64,000 bases of DNA. Source: Paracoccus salipaludis (GTDB taxonomy: Bacteria; Pseudomonadota; Alphaproteobacteria; Rhodobacterales; Rhodobacteraceae). The stretch spans positions 124,001 to 188,000 of the forward strand of contig NZ_NSJZ01000003.1 in NCBI RefSeq assembly GCF_002287065.1. The letters are read 5' to 3'. Under the pieces are notes generated by a model. It saw only the letters and a program-made list of their open reading frames with translations. It searched no databases and was not told the origin of the DNA. The stretch's first letter is position 1; the number at the start of each line of letters is the position of its first letter. The translations under genes and the position numbers were made by a program. Shown here in pieces: positions 7,837 to 14,944 of this stretch.

Positions 7837-9120
7837 ATGTCCGACAGCGACCGCCCGCAAGCCTTTGACACGCTTGCCATCCACGCGGGCTCCGCGCCCG
7901 ATCCGGCGACCGGGGCGCGGCAGGTGCCGATCTATCAGACGACCGCCTACCAGTTCCGCGACGCCGAGCACGCTGCGCGCCTGTTCGGCCTGAAGGAGGT
8001 GGGATACATCTATTCCCGCCTGACCAACCCGACCGTGGCCGCGCTGCAGAACCGCGTGGCCGCGCTGGAAGGCGGCGCGGGGGCCGTCTGCTGTTCCTCG
8101 GGCCACGCCGCGCAGATCATGGCGCTGTTCCCGCTGATGGGGCCGGGCAGGAACCTCGTCGCCTCGAGCCGGCTTTACGGCGGCACGGTCACGCAGTTCA
8201 GCCAGACCATCCGCCGCTTCGGCTGGTCCTGCCGCTTCGTGGACCTGGAAGACCTCGACGCCGTCCGTGCGGCCATCGACGGGGACACGCGGGCGATCTT
8301 CTGCGAATCGATCTCGAACCCCGGCGGCTATGTCACGGACCTGCCCGCCATCGCGGGGATCGCGGATGAGGCGGGCGTGCCGCTGATCGTGGACAACACG
8401 CTGGCGACGCCCTGGCTGTGCCGCCCGATCGAGGCGGGCGCGACGCTGGTCGTCCACAGCCTGACGAAATACCTGACCGGCAACGGCACCGTCACGGGCG
8501 GCGCCGTCATCGACTCGGGCCGCTTCGACTGGTCGGCTTCGGACAAGTTCCCCTCGCTGTCCGCGCCCGAGCCCGCCTATCACGGGCTGAAGTTCCACGA
8601 GACCTTCGGGCCCGCCGCCTTCACCTTCCATTCCATCGCCATCGGTCTGCGCGACCTCGGCATGACGCTGAACCCGCAGGCCGCGCATTACACGCTGATG
8701 GGGATCGAGACGCTGGGCCTGCGGATGCAGCGCCATGTCGAGAACGCCCAGGCGGTCGCCGAGTGGCTGGATGCCGACCCCCGGGTCCTTGATGTCAGCT
8801 ATGCGGGCCTGCCCGCCTCGCCCTGGAACGAGCGTGTGCAGCGGCTTTACCCCAAGGGGGCAGGGGCGCTGTTCACCATCCGCCTGAAGGGCGGTTATCA
8901 GGCCTGCGTGGACATGATCGGGCGGCTGAAGATGATCAGCCACGTGGCGAACCTGGGCGACGCGCGGACGCTGGCCATCCATTCGGCCTCGACCACCCAC
9001 AGCCAGCTGACCGAAGCCCAGCAGATCGCCGCAGGGGCCGGGCCGGACCTCGTGCGGCTGTCCATCGGCATCGAGGACGCGCAGGACATCATCGCCGACC
9101 TGGACCAGGCGCTCGGCTGA
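7837..9120 (+). CDS. metY: O-acetylhomoserine aminocarboxypropyltransferase
   Basis: A 427-residue PLP enzyme of the Cys/Met metabolism family that makes homocysteine from O-acetylhomoserine and sulfide. The N-terminus FDTLAIHAGSAPDPATGARQVPIYQTTAYQF is the MetY type, YSRLTNPTVAALQNRVAALEGG binds cofactor, and SLTKYLTGNG holds the PLP lysine near residue 211. The product length is right for the sulfhydrylase class, which is longer than cystathionine synthases. ATG 7837 follows AAGGGGAG by 6 nt. Homoserine dehydrogenase, its pathway source, lies 2.5 kb downstream on the other strand, and a sulfate activation gene lies at the window start. Confidence 0.93.
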   Translation: MSDSDRPQAFDTLAIHAGSAPDPATGARQVPIYQTTAYQFRDAEHAARLFGLKEVGYIYSRLTNPTVAALQNRVAALEGGAGAVCCSSGHAAQIMALFPLMGPGRNLVASSRLYGGTVTQFSQTIRRFGWSCRFVDLEDLDAVRAAIDGDTRAIFCESISNPGGYVTDLPAIAGIADEAGVPLIVDNTLATPWLCRPIEAGATLVVHSLTKYLTGNGTVTGGAVIDSGRFDWSASDKFPSLSAPEPAYHGLKFHETFGPAAFTFHSIAIGLRDLGMTLNPQAAHYTLMGIETLGLRMQRHVENAQAVAEWLDADPRVLDVSYAGLPASPWNERVQRLYPKGAGALFTIRLKGGYQACVDMIGRLKMISHVANLGDARTLAIHSASTTHSQLTEAQQIAAGAGPDLVRLSIGIEDAQDIIADLDQALG

Positions 9121-9131
9121 TCGCCTTGGGC

Positions 9132-9452
9132 CTAGCTGCGCGGTCCCAGCAGGATGACCGCAGCGCCCGCAAGGCACAGCAGCGCCCCGATCGCGTCCGA
9201 GCGGTCGGGGCGCACCCCTTCCACCGCCCACATCCACGCCAGCGAGGCGCAGATATAGACGCCCCCGTAGGCCGCGAACGCCCGCCCCGCCGCATCTGCG
9301 GGCACCCGCGTCAGCAGGATGGCGAACAGCGCAAGGCTGGCCATGCCCGGCACAAGCCAGAGCCAGGACTTGCCCAGCCGCAGCCAGCCCCAGAAGGCGA
9401 AGCATCCGGCGATCTCGGCGATTGCGGCGAGGGGGTAGACCACGGCCGTCAT
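9132..9452 (-). CDS. UPF0060 / YnfA-like membrane protein
   Basis: A 106-residue protein with four predicted membrane helices, belonging to the UPF0060 (YnfA) family related to small multidrug resistance transporters. Landmarks are the opening [28 protein letters not shown], the central [19 protein letters not shown] with the family's YGG(I/V)Y motif, and [21 protein letters not shown]. It converges on metY with an 11 bp gap. Transport of cationic compounds is suspected in the family but not shown. ATG 9452 gives the normal family length; longer starts run into the tRNA gene. Confidence 0.9.
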   Translation of the reverse strand: MTAVVYPLAAIAEIAGCFAFWGWLRLGKSWLWLVPGMASLALFAILLTRVPADAAGRAFAAYGGVYICASLAWMWAVEGVRPDRSDAIGALLCLAGAAVILLGPRS

Positions 9453-9504
9453 GCGGGCGCGCCGGCCTTGGCGGCGCTGCTCTGCAACGATGATGTCGTG
9501 AGAT

Positions 9505-9580
<76 letters not shown>

Positions 9581-9624
9581 ACCGGAGGTCTCGGGCTGCA
9601 GCATCTGCCGCCCGCGTGGGGGGT

Positions 9625-9653
9625 CGTATAGGGGCAGCCGCAGAGGGGCGCAA
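9625..9653 (-). promoter_or_regulatory. Sigma-70-like promoter for tRNA-Ala
   Basis: Minus strand TTGCGC (9653-9648), 17-nt spacer, TATACG (9630-9625). It is 45 bp upstream of the mature tRNA 5' end, which leaves a leader of about 38 nt. The GC-rich sequence after the -10 element is usual for stable-RNA promoters. Confidence 0.55.
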
Positions 9654-9715
9654 GCGGAAAAATCACGCATGTGCAAACAATGGCGGATTCTTCCTGCAAG
9701 CCGCTGCAACACAAT

Positions 9716-9740
9716 GAAAAAGGGGCCCGAAGGCCCCTTT
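9716..9740 (-). terminator. Rho-independent terminator of the FYDLN gene
   Basis: On the minus strand a 9-bp stem AAAGGGGCC / GGCCCCTTT with a TTCG tetraloop, continuing into TTTTC. It lies 21 bp after the stop of the gene at 9762-10079 and before the tRNA promoter, so it separates the two units. Confidence 0.9.
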
Positions 9741-9761
9741 CCCGTCAGTCTTGTCCGACGC

Positions 9762-10079
9762 TCATTCGTCGTCCGGCTCGGCGACGTCGGCGATCTCGTC
9801 CAGCGAGACATCCGCGTCGTCATCCTCGTCCAGCAGATCGTCGTCGATCTCGCCCGTGTCGGCGGCATCGTCCAGATCGTCCTCGATCACGTCGTCCTGG
9901 TCGGTGTCGCGCGCCGAGGTCTTTTCGGCGATCATCGAGCGCGTGCGGGCGCTGGTCAGGCTTTCCGCCGAGAACTCGGACCCGCAGGCCGGGCAGGTCA
10001 TCGGATCGTTGCGAAGGTCATAGAAGCGGCTTCCGCAAGTGGGGCAAAGGCGCTTGGTGCCCCATTCCTCTTTGGGCAT
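9762..10079 (-). CDS. TIGR02300 FYDLN-acid family zinc-ribbon protein
   Basis: A 105-residue protein of the TIGR02300 family. The N-terminal third is a zinc ribbon with CPTCG at 12-16 and CPAC at 29-32 around the name-giving FYDLRNDP. The rest is an extremely acidic tail, with runs such as DDLDDAADTGEIDDDLLDEDDD. The family is nearly confined to alphaproteobacteria and has no known function; the tail could bind basic proteins or nucleic acid machinery. The ATG at 10079 begins MPKEEWGTKRLCP, the conserved family start. Ends at a strong terminator. Confidence 0.93.
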   Translation of the reverse strand: MPKEEWGTKRLCPTCGSRFYDLRNDPMTCPACGSEFSAESLTSARTRSMIAEKTSARDTDQDDVIEDDLDDAADTGEIDDDLLDEDDDADVSLDEIADVAEPDDE

Positions 10080-10178
10080 GGTGTTCTCTTTTCGCCAAAG
10101 GTCAGGTAAATCCGGCCTCCCCTGCCACAGGGCATGAGGGGTGTCAAAGGCTTTCGCCTTGAGGGCGGGGACGCAAGG

Positions 10179-10868
10179 ATGGGCGGCATGGTCATACTTC
10201 CCGACGGCACCTCCGTCAGCCTGCGCCGCACCGCGCGGGCACGGCGGATGACGCTGCGGGTGTCGCGCCGGGACGGCACCGTCACCCTGACCCTGCCGCC
10301 GCGCCTGCCCGAGGCAGAGGCGCTGGCCTTCCTGGAGGACCGCCGCGACTGGCTTGCCCGTGCGCTTCAGGGCATCGAGCCGCCGCGCCTTGTGGCGTTC
10401 GGCGCGGCGGTCCCGGTCGAGGGGCGGCCCCTGCTGCTGACGCCGGCGCCGGTGCGCGCCCCCCGGATCGACGGCGAGACGCTGCTGCTGCCGCGCGCCC
10501 GTCCGGCGGCGGTCACGGCGGCGGCCTTCCTGCGGACGCTGGCGCAGGCGCGCCTGGCCGAGGCCAGCGACCGCCATGCCCGCGCGCTGGGCCGCCGCTT
10601 CATGGCGCTGGCGCTGCGCGACACGCGCTCGCGCTGGGGCAGCTGCACGCACGAAGGGCGGCTGATGTATTCCTGGCGGCTGGCGATGGCCCCGCCCGAG
10701 GTGCTGGACTATGTCGCCGCCCACGAGGTCGCGCATCTGGCGCACATGGACCATTCGCCCGCCTTCTGGGGGGCGGTCGGGCGGCTGTTTCCCGGTTACG
10801 AGCGGCAACGGCAATGGTTGCGCCAGCATGGCAGCAGCCTGCACGCCTGGCGCTTCCGCGAGGCGTGA
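10179..10868 (+). CDS. YgjP-like zinc metallopeptidase (DUF45)
   Basis: About 229 residues. The domain YgjP/DUF45 is shown by RWGSCTHEGRLMYSWRLAMAPPEVLDYVAAHEVAHLAHMDHSPAFW (positions 10631-10768): R-W-G-S-C, then the HEVAH zinc site near residue 181, then H-x-x-H-S-x-x-F-W, the family hallmark. These are SprT/WSS1-like predicted proteases, some associated with restriction genes but often, as here, housekeeping. Starts at ATG 10179 (or 10188, with AGG 8-9 nt before it) both fit; 10134 is less likely. Next upstream is the divergent FYDLN gene. Confidence 0.85.
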   Translation: MGGMVILPDGTSVSLRRTARARRMTLRVSRRDGTVTLTLPPRLPEAEALAFLEDRRDWLARALQGIEPPRLVAFGAAVPVEGRPLLLTPAPVRAPRIDGETLLLPRARPAAVTAAAFLRTLAQARLAEASDRHARALGRRFMALALRDTRSRWGSCTHEGRLMYSWRLAMAPPEVLDYVAAHEVAHLAHMDHSPAFWGAVGRLFPGYERQRQWLRQHGSSLHAWRFREA

Positions 10869-10887
10869 GAAGCGGGGGCCCCGTGCG

Positions 10888-10913
10888 CCCGGGACGTTCC
10901 AGGACAGAAGATG
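10888..10913 (+). repeat. Dispersed intergenic element, copy d
   Basis: CCCGGGA, 6 variable bases, then AGGACAGAAGATG. The copy at 61930 has the same two blocks at identical spacing (20 fixed bases identical). It lies after the YgjP-like gene, next to a GGGGGCCCC inverted repeat, and before the GntR promoter. Confidence 0.6.
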
Positions 10914-10952
10914 CCCAGATGAGGGGATCTCTGCCCTGCGGCATCAGGAAAA

Positions 10953-10979
10953 TTGACAGGCGGCCCTGATGTGATCACA
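10953..10979 (+). promoter_or_regulatory. Candidate promoter/operator of the GntR gene
   Basis: A perfect -35 hexamer TTGACA (10953-10958) is followed by the perfect palindrome TGTGATCACA (10970-10979), which covers the expected -10 position and ends 8 bp before the ATG. The palindrome has the GT-N4-AC core seen in operators of GntR/FadR-type regulators, so autoregulation is likely. No clear -10 box is seen. Confidence 0.5.
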
Positions 10980-10987
10980 AGGCGGGC

Positions 10988-11662
10988 ATGGCCACCGCTG
11001 CTCGCGCCCTCGCCCCGTCTCCTCCCGCCGTGCATGAGCGGCTGTACCGGGCACTGCGGACGCGGATCATGCTGGGGGAACTGCCGCCGGGCCGCGCCCT
11101 GACCCTGCGCGGCATCGCCGCCGAGGAACGCGTCAGCATGACCCCCGCGCGCGAGGCGGTGCGGCGGCTGGTGGCGGAAGGGGCGCTGACGCTGTCGGCC
11201 TCGGGGCGTGTGTCCACGCCCGCCCTGTCGGTCGAGCGGATCGAGGAACTGGCCGCCCTGCGCGCGCTGATCGAGCCGGAGCTTGCAAGCCGTGCCCTGC
11301 CGCGCGCGCATTTCGCGCTGATCGACCGGCTGGCCGCGATCAACACCGCTATCGGCGAGGCGGCGCAGAACCACGACGCCGTGGGCTATATCCGCACGAA
11401 CCTGGAGTTTCACCGCACGCTCTACCTGCGCGCGCAGGCCCCTGCGATGCTGGCGATGCTGGAAACGATCTGGCTGCAGCTGGGCCCGACCATGCGCGCC
11501 GTCTACCAGCGGATGCGCCGGAACGAGGCCCCGCGCCACCACCGCATGATCCTGGCCGCGCTGCGCGCCGGGGACGAGCCCGCGTTGCGGCTGGCCGTGC
11601 GGACCGACGTCACGCAGGGCCTGCGCCACCTGCTGCCCGCGCCGGCCGACGCCGGGCGCTGA
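10988..11662 (+). CDS. GntR family regulator, FCD type
   Basis: A 224-residue transcription factor. The winged-helix domain covers about 15-75: VHERLYRALRTRIMLGELPPG, then LTLRGIAAEERVSMTPAREAVRRLVAEGAL, the recognition helix. The FCD ligand domain follows with LIEPELASRALPRAH, the conserved N-x-x-FH (NLEFHRTLYL) motif, and a C-terminal HHRMILAALRAGDEPALRLAVRTDVTQGL with metal/ligand histidines. It likely binds a small organic acid. Its target is unknown; the adjacent minus-strand gene is homoserine dehydrogenase (converging), so the clearest candidate target is its own promoter, which carries a palindrome. Confidence 0.9.
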   Translation: MATAARALAPSPPAVHERLYRALRTRIMLGELPPGRALTLRGIAAEERVSMTPAREAVRRLVAEGALTLSASGRVSTPALSVERIEELAALRALIEPELASRALPRAHFALIDRLAAINTAIGEAAQNHDAVGYIRTNLEFHRTLYLRAQAPAMLAMLETIWLQLGPTMRAVYQRMRRNEAPRHHRMILAALRAGDEPALRLAVRTDVTQGLRHLLPAPADAGR

Positions 11663-12964
11663 TCAGACTTCCTCGATGCGCAACTCGACCGGGTCGCCCT
11701 CGACGACGCCGGTGCGGGGCAGCGCCTGCATGGCGTGGTCGATGGCCTCGGGCGTGGTCTTGTGGGTGACGATCAGCACCGGGGCCGCGCCCGAGGCGTG
11801 CCCGTACTGCCGCATCCGGTCGATCGAGATGCCCGCGTCGCCCAGCACGGTGGCCACCTTGGCCAACGCGCCCGGCTTGTCGGCCAGCGTCAGCCGCAGG
11901 TAATAGGCCGCCGGAACTGCTGTCCGTGCGGGCTGCGGCGTCCCGAGCGTGGTGGCAGGCTGGCCGAAGACCGGCATCCGGACCCCGCGCGCCAGTTCCA
12001 CGACGTCGGACATGACCGCGCTGGCCGTCGGGCCTTCGCCCGCGCCCGCGCCGCGCAGGACGATCTGGCCGACGGCATCGCCCTCGATCACCACCATGTT
12101 GGTGCCGCCCTCGAGCTGCCCCAGCGGGCTGTCGCAGGGGACAAGGCAGGGCGACATCCGCTGCTCCAGCCCCCGGCCCGTCATCTGCGCCACGCCCAGC
12201 AGCTTGATGCGATAGCCCATGTCGGCGGCGCGGCTGATGTCGTCGATGGACACGCGCTCGATCCCCTCGATCTCGACGCCCTCGAAGGCCACCCGGGTCC
12301 CGAAGGCGATCGAGGCGAGGATCGCCAGCTTATGGCTGGCGTCGATCCCGCCCACGTCCAGCGTCGGGTCGGCTTCCAGATAGCCGAGGCGCCGGGCTTC
12401 CTCGAACACGGTGTCATAGGGCAGGCCCGCCGACTGCATCCGGGTCAGGATGTAGTTGCAGGTGCCGTTCATCACGCCCATGACGCGCTTGATGCGGTTG
12501 CCCGCCAGGCTTTCGGTCATGGCCTTGATGACGGGGATGCCGCCCGCGACCGCGGCCTCGAAGCGGATGGTGCGGCCCCGGGACTCGGCCCGCTCGGCCA
12601 GCGCCTGCCCGTGGACGGCCAGCAGCGCCTTGTTGGCGGTGACGACGTCCTTGCCGTTCTCCAGCGCCAGTTCGATCAGTTCGCGCGCGGGGCCCTCGTC
12701 GCCGCCGATCAGTTCCACGACCACGTCCACGTCGTCGCGCAGGGCGAGGTCGCTGGCGCGGTCCACCCAGGCATAGCCCGACAGGTCGGCGTCGCGGTTG
12801 CGGGTCCGGTCGCGGGCGCAGATGGCCGTGATCTGCACCGGGCGGCCCGAGCGCAGGGCGATCAGGTCGGGATGGTTCTGGACGATCTTGACGACGCCGA
12901 TCCCGACGGTCCCCAGACCGGCGATGCCAAGGCGCAGCGGCGCGGGCGAGGGGGTGGGGGACAT
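11663..12964 (-). CDS. hom: Homoserine dehydrogenase
   Basis: A 433-residue enzyme reducing aspartate semialdehyde to homoserine for threonine and methionine. LRLGIAGLGTVGIGV at 10-24 is the NAD(P)-binding motif, VTANKALLA and GGIPVIKAMTESLAGN belong to the central catalytic domain, and MGVMNGTCNYILTRM with LEADPTLDVGGIDASHKLAILA is the homoserine-binding region. The C-terminal YYLRLTLADKPGALAKVATVLGDAGISIDRM is an ACT domain for feedback control by an amino acid. Length and layout match the monofunctional type. It supplies MetY after acetylation of homoserine. Confidence 0.96.
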   Translation of the reverse strand: MSPTPSPAPLRLGIAGLGTVGIGVVKIVQNHPDLIALRSGRPVQITAICARDRTRNRDADLSGYAWVDRASDLALRDDVDVVVELIGGDEGPARELIELALENGKDVVTANKALLAVHGQALAERAESRGRTIRFEAAVAGGIPVIKAMTESLAGNRIKRVMGVMNGTCNYILTRMQSAGLPYDTVFEEARRLGYLEADPTLDVGGIDASHKLAILASIAFGTRVAFEGVEIEGIERVSIDDISRAADMGYRIKLLGVAQMTGRGLEQRMSPCLVPCDSPLGQLEGGTNMVVIEGDAVGQIVLRGAGAGEGPTASAVMSDVVELARGVRMPVFGQPATTLGTPQPARTAVPAAYYLRLTLADKPGALAKVATVLGDAGISIDRMRQYGHASGAAPVLIVTHKTTPEAIDHAMQALPRTGVVEGDPVELRIEEV

Positions 12965-13041
12965 GGGGGCCTCGTGTCAGGATGGGGCGCAGGGGTTGGC
13001 CGGGTGTTAGCGCGGGGCCTGCGGGATGGCAACTTGGCCGC

Positions 13042-13479
13042 TTACAACCAGCGGCGGGTGCGCGCGGCCCAGGCGTCGAAGGCGGCCCTGTCGCGGTTCC
13101 GCAACCAGGCCTCTTCCTGCCGGATGAACCGGCGGTCGATCACCAGAAGGAAGCCGGGCACCAGCACCAGCGCGGCCAGCGGCTGCCACACAAGGCAGAG
13201 CCCCGCCACGATCAGTACGTCGCCCAGGTAGATCGGGTTGCGGCTCAGCCGGAAGATGCCATGCGTGACCAGCGCCGTGGGCTGCCGCGTCGGATCGACC
13301 GTCGCGCCGGCGCGCAGCATCGTCACCGCCGCGGTTGCCATCAGCGCAAGCCCGGCCGCCACCAGGGCCCACCCCGGCAGGGGCGCGGCCGGCATCGGCA
13401 CAATGCGGCCGGCAAGGAACGCCAGCCCGGCGAAGATCACCAGCCAGACCTGCGGATAGGCAAACAGCTTCCGTATCAC
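13042..13479 (-). CDS. Isoprenylcysteine methyltransferase-like membrane protein
   Basis: A 145-residue integral membrane methyltransferase-like protein (ICMT/PEMT family). It begins at GTG 13479, which overlaps the upstream stop by 4 bp (GTGA), and has about four hydrophobic segments. The C-terminal half shows GIFRLSRNPIYLGDVLIVAGLCLVWQPLAALV and DRRFIRQEEAWLRNRDRAAFDAWAARTRRWL; R-N-P-x-Y-x-G and the E-E-x-x-L motif are the SAM-binding hallmarks. The substrate in bacteria is unknown. Downstream of a hypothetical gene and probably co-transcribed with it. Confidence 0.88.
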   Translation of the reverse strand: MIRKLFAYPQVWLVIFAGLAFLAGRIVPMPAAPLPGWALVAAGLALMATAAVTMLRAGATVDPTRQPTALVTHGIFRLSRNPIYLGDVLIVAGLCLVWQPLAALVLVPGFLLVIDRRFIRQEEAWLRNRDRAAFDAWAARTRRWL

Positions 13480-14000
13480 TCCGACACTCCGTTGCCGTCG
13501 TCCAGCGCGTGGATGAAGCGGGCGACCCGGCGCGCGGCATCCAACGTCATGGCGCGGATGGCCGCAAGGTCGCTGGCGTCCAAGGTATCCTCGAAGATCT
13601 CGCCCTGGGTGCTGGCGAAGCGCGGCTGCCAGCCCTCTGCGACAGGCGCCCAGGCCGCGTGGCACAGCAGGTTGCGCCAATCCTTGATCTCGTCCAGTTG
13701 CCCCATCAGTTCGGGATCGGCGATGTTCTCGCGGGCGAGGGTGCGTTCCATCCGCTCGATCAGCGTGCCCAGGGAATCGGACGCCACGTGGTCCATGCGC
13801 CGCAGCCAAGCGCGGAAGTCGGACTCTCCGATGCCGCCGGGCAGGCGGTGGCGGTCCATCGCGAAGATCGCCCGTTTCAGCATGTCCTCGACATGGCCGA
13901 AGCTGGCGATGGTCTGGCCCAGTTCCGCCGCAAGGGGCGCGGGCAGTTCGTGCCAGACGGCTGGCGCCCCGTCTATTCGCGCCACAGCCGGCCGACCCAT
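13476..14000 (-). CDS. Hypothetical protein
   Basis: I do not recognise this protein of about 174 residues. It is mainly helical: WHELPAPLAAELGQTIASFGHVEDMLKRAIFAMDRHRL, then ELMGQLDEIKDWRNLLCHAAW, which resembles the R-x-x-x-x-H signature (RNLLCHAAW) of proteins with a DUF4145/HEPN-like helical fold, an inference only. The ATG at 14000 overlaps the end of the glycosyltransferase gene by 28 bp; a GTG at 13985 is also possible and neither has a good ribosome site. The stop overlaps the next start by 4 bp. Coding use fits the neighbourhood. Confidence 0.65.
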   Translation of the reverse strand: MGRPAVARIDGAPAVWHELPAPLAAELGQTIASFGHVEDMLKRAIFAMDRHRLPGGIGESDFRAWLRRMDHVASDSLGTLIERMERTLARENIADPELMGQLDEIKDWRNLLCHAAWAPVAEGWQPRFASTQGEIFEDTLDASDLAAIRAMTLDAARRVARFIHALDDGNGVSE

Positions 14001-14791
14001 TCGGCAGGGCGGATGTAATGGCGCAGGTGCCGGGGCAGGCTTTCGCGCCGCCGTCCGTCCAAGGCCGCGCGCAGGTGGTCCGCCGGGTCGCGCGGGGTGT
14101 CCTTCTCGCTCCACCGGCCGAGGATGGCGTCGGGCGGGTTCAGGCTGCCCGCGAAGATGACGATCTTCGCGCCGGCAGGGATGCGCGGCGCGCGCCAGTA
14201 GCGTGCGGGAAAGGCGGGCACGCAGTCCGCGCGGAAGTGGACGACCCAGCCCTTCGGCCAGAACTTGACGCCCCCCGGCGCGCGGCGGGTGACGAAGCGC
14301 TGCTCGAAGCGGTATTCGTCGGCGACCGCCTGGGGGTCGGCGCGGAAGATCTCCTGCAAGGGGGCGAGCTTGCCGACGCGCATCCGGTAGACCGAGGTCT
14401 GGCCCAGCTTCTCGAAGGGCTTCACCTTCTGGGGGTTGGTGGCCAGCACGGTGTCGTCGGGATCGCCGAAGCTGAAGAAATCGTCGAGGTTGCCGACGAC
14501 CACCACGTCGAGGTCCAGAAACAGCACTGTTCCCGTAATGTCGCCCAGATCCCCCCACAGCCGCGACTTGGGCCATTTCCCCAGCGTGTTCTTCGGCGGT
14601 TCGTAGTCGAAGCGGGGCAGGGGGCGCACCAAGACATCGGGGTGCAGGCCCGTGCCGTCGTCGGTGAAGCAGATCAGCCGGAACGGCGGCGTGATGTTCC
14701 GCGCGATCATCCCGCGCAAACGGTTGACATATTCGGGGCCGAACTTGGTGCCCCACTTGATGCAGATGATCTGCTTGATCGTGCCGGTCAT
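13973..14791 (-). CDS. Glycosyltransferase-like protein (family A, copy 2)
   Basis: A 272-residue homologue of the protein at 350-1129. Shared landmarks are ICIKWGTKFGPEYVNRL near the start, LICFTDDGTG, LFLDLDVVVVGNL with the D-x-D, FWPKGWVVHFR, and GAKIVIFAG. The ATG at 14791 follows a region with inverted repeats. Unlike copy 1 it is followed not by a family B transferase but by a hypothetical gene and an ICMT-like gene. It is likely a sugar transferase for a surface polymer; the exact sugar is unknown. Confidence 0.75.
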   Translation of the reverse strand: MTGTIKQIICIKWGTKFGPEYVNRLRGMIARNITPPFRLICFTDDGTGLHPDVLVRPLPRFDYEPPKNTLGKWPKSRLWGDLGDITGTVLFLDLDVVVVGNLDDFFSFGDPDDTVLATNPQKVKPFEKLGQTSVYRMRVGKLAPLQEIFRADPQAVADEYRFEQRFVTRRAPGGVKFWPKGWVVHFRADCVPAFPARYWRAPRIPAGAKIVIFAGSLNPPDAILGRWSEKDTPRDPADHLRAALDGRRRESLPRHLRHYIRPAEWVGRLWRE

Positions 14792-14831
14792 GAACCGAGT
14801 GGTGGCACGGAGGACCGGCTGCGGCAAGCGC

Positions 14832-14923
14832 CCGAAGCAGGGGCTTCGCCCCCGGTCGCTTCGGGGCCTCGTTCTTCTTTGCACAAATATCCTCGGGGGC
14901 CCGGGGGGCAGACAGCCCCCCGG
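14832..14923. repeat. Inverted repeats and dispersed element copy b, mcm-glycosyltransferase gap
   Basis: Downstream of the mutase stop, reading on the minus strand: hairpin CCGGGGGGC/GCCCCCCGG with a 5-nt loop (14901-14923), then TATTTGTGCAAAGAAGAA (14872-14889), then a nested hairpin CCGAAGC/GCTTCGG (14832-14838 with 14858-14864) enclosing GGGG/CCCC. The first hairpin lacks a U-run but could end the mutase transcript. Confidence 0.6.
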
Positions 14924-14944
14924 TCCGGCGGCGACGCAAGGGCC

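Noticed and set aside
10142..10147. TTGACA on the minus strand upstream of the FYDLN gene
   Set aside because: A good -35 match but no -10 element at 15-19 bp (the position reads CAGGGG), so I do not call a promoter.
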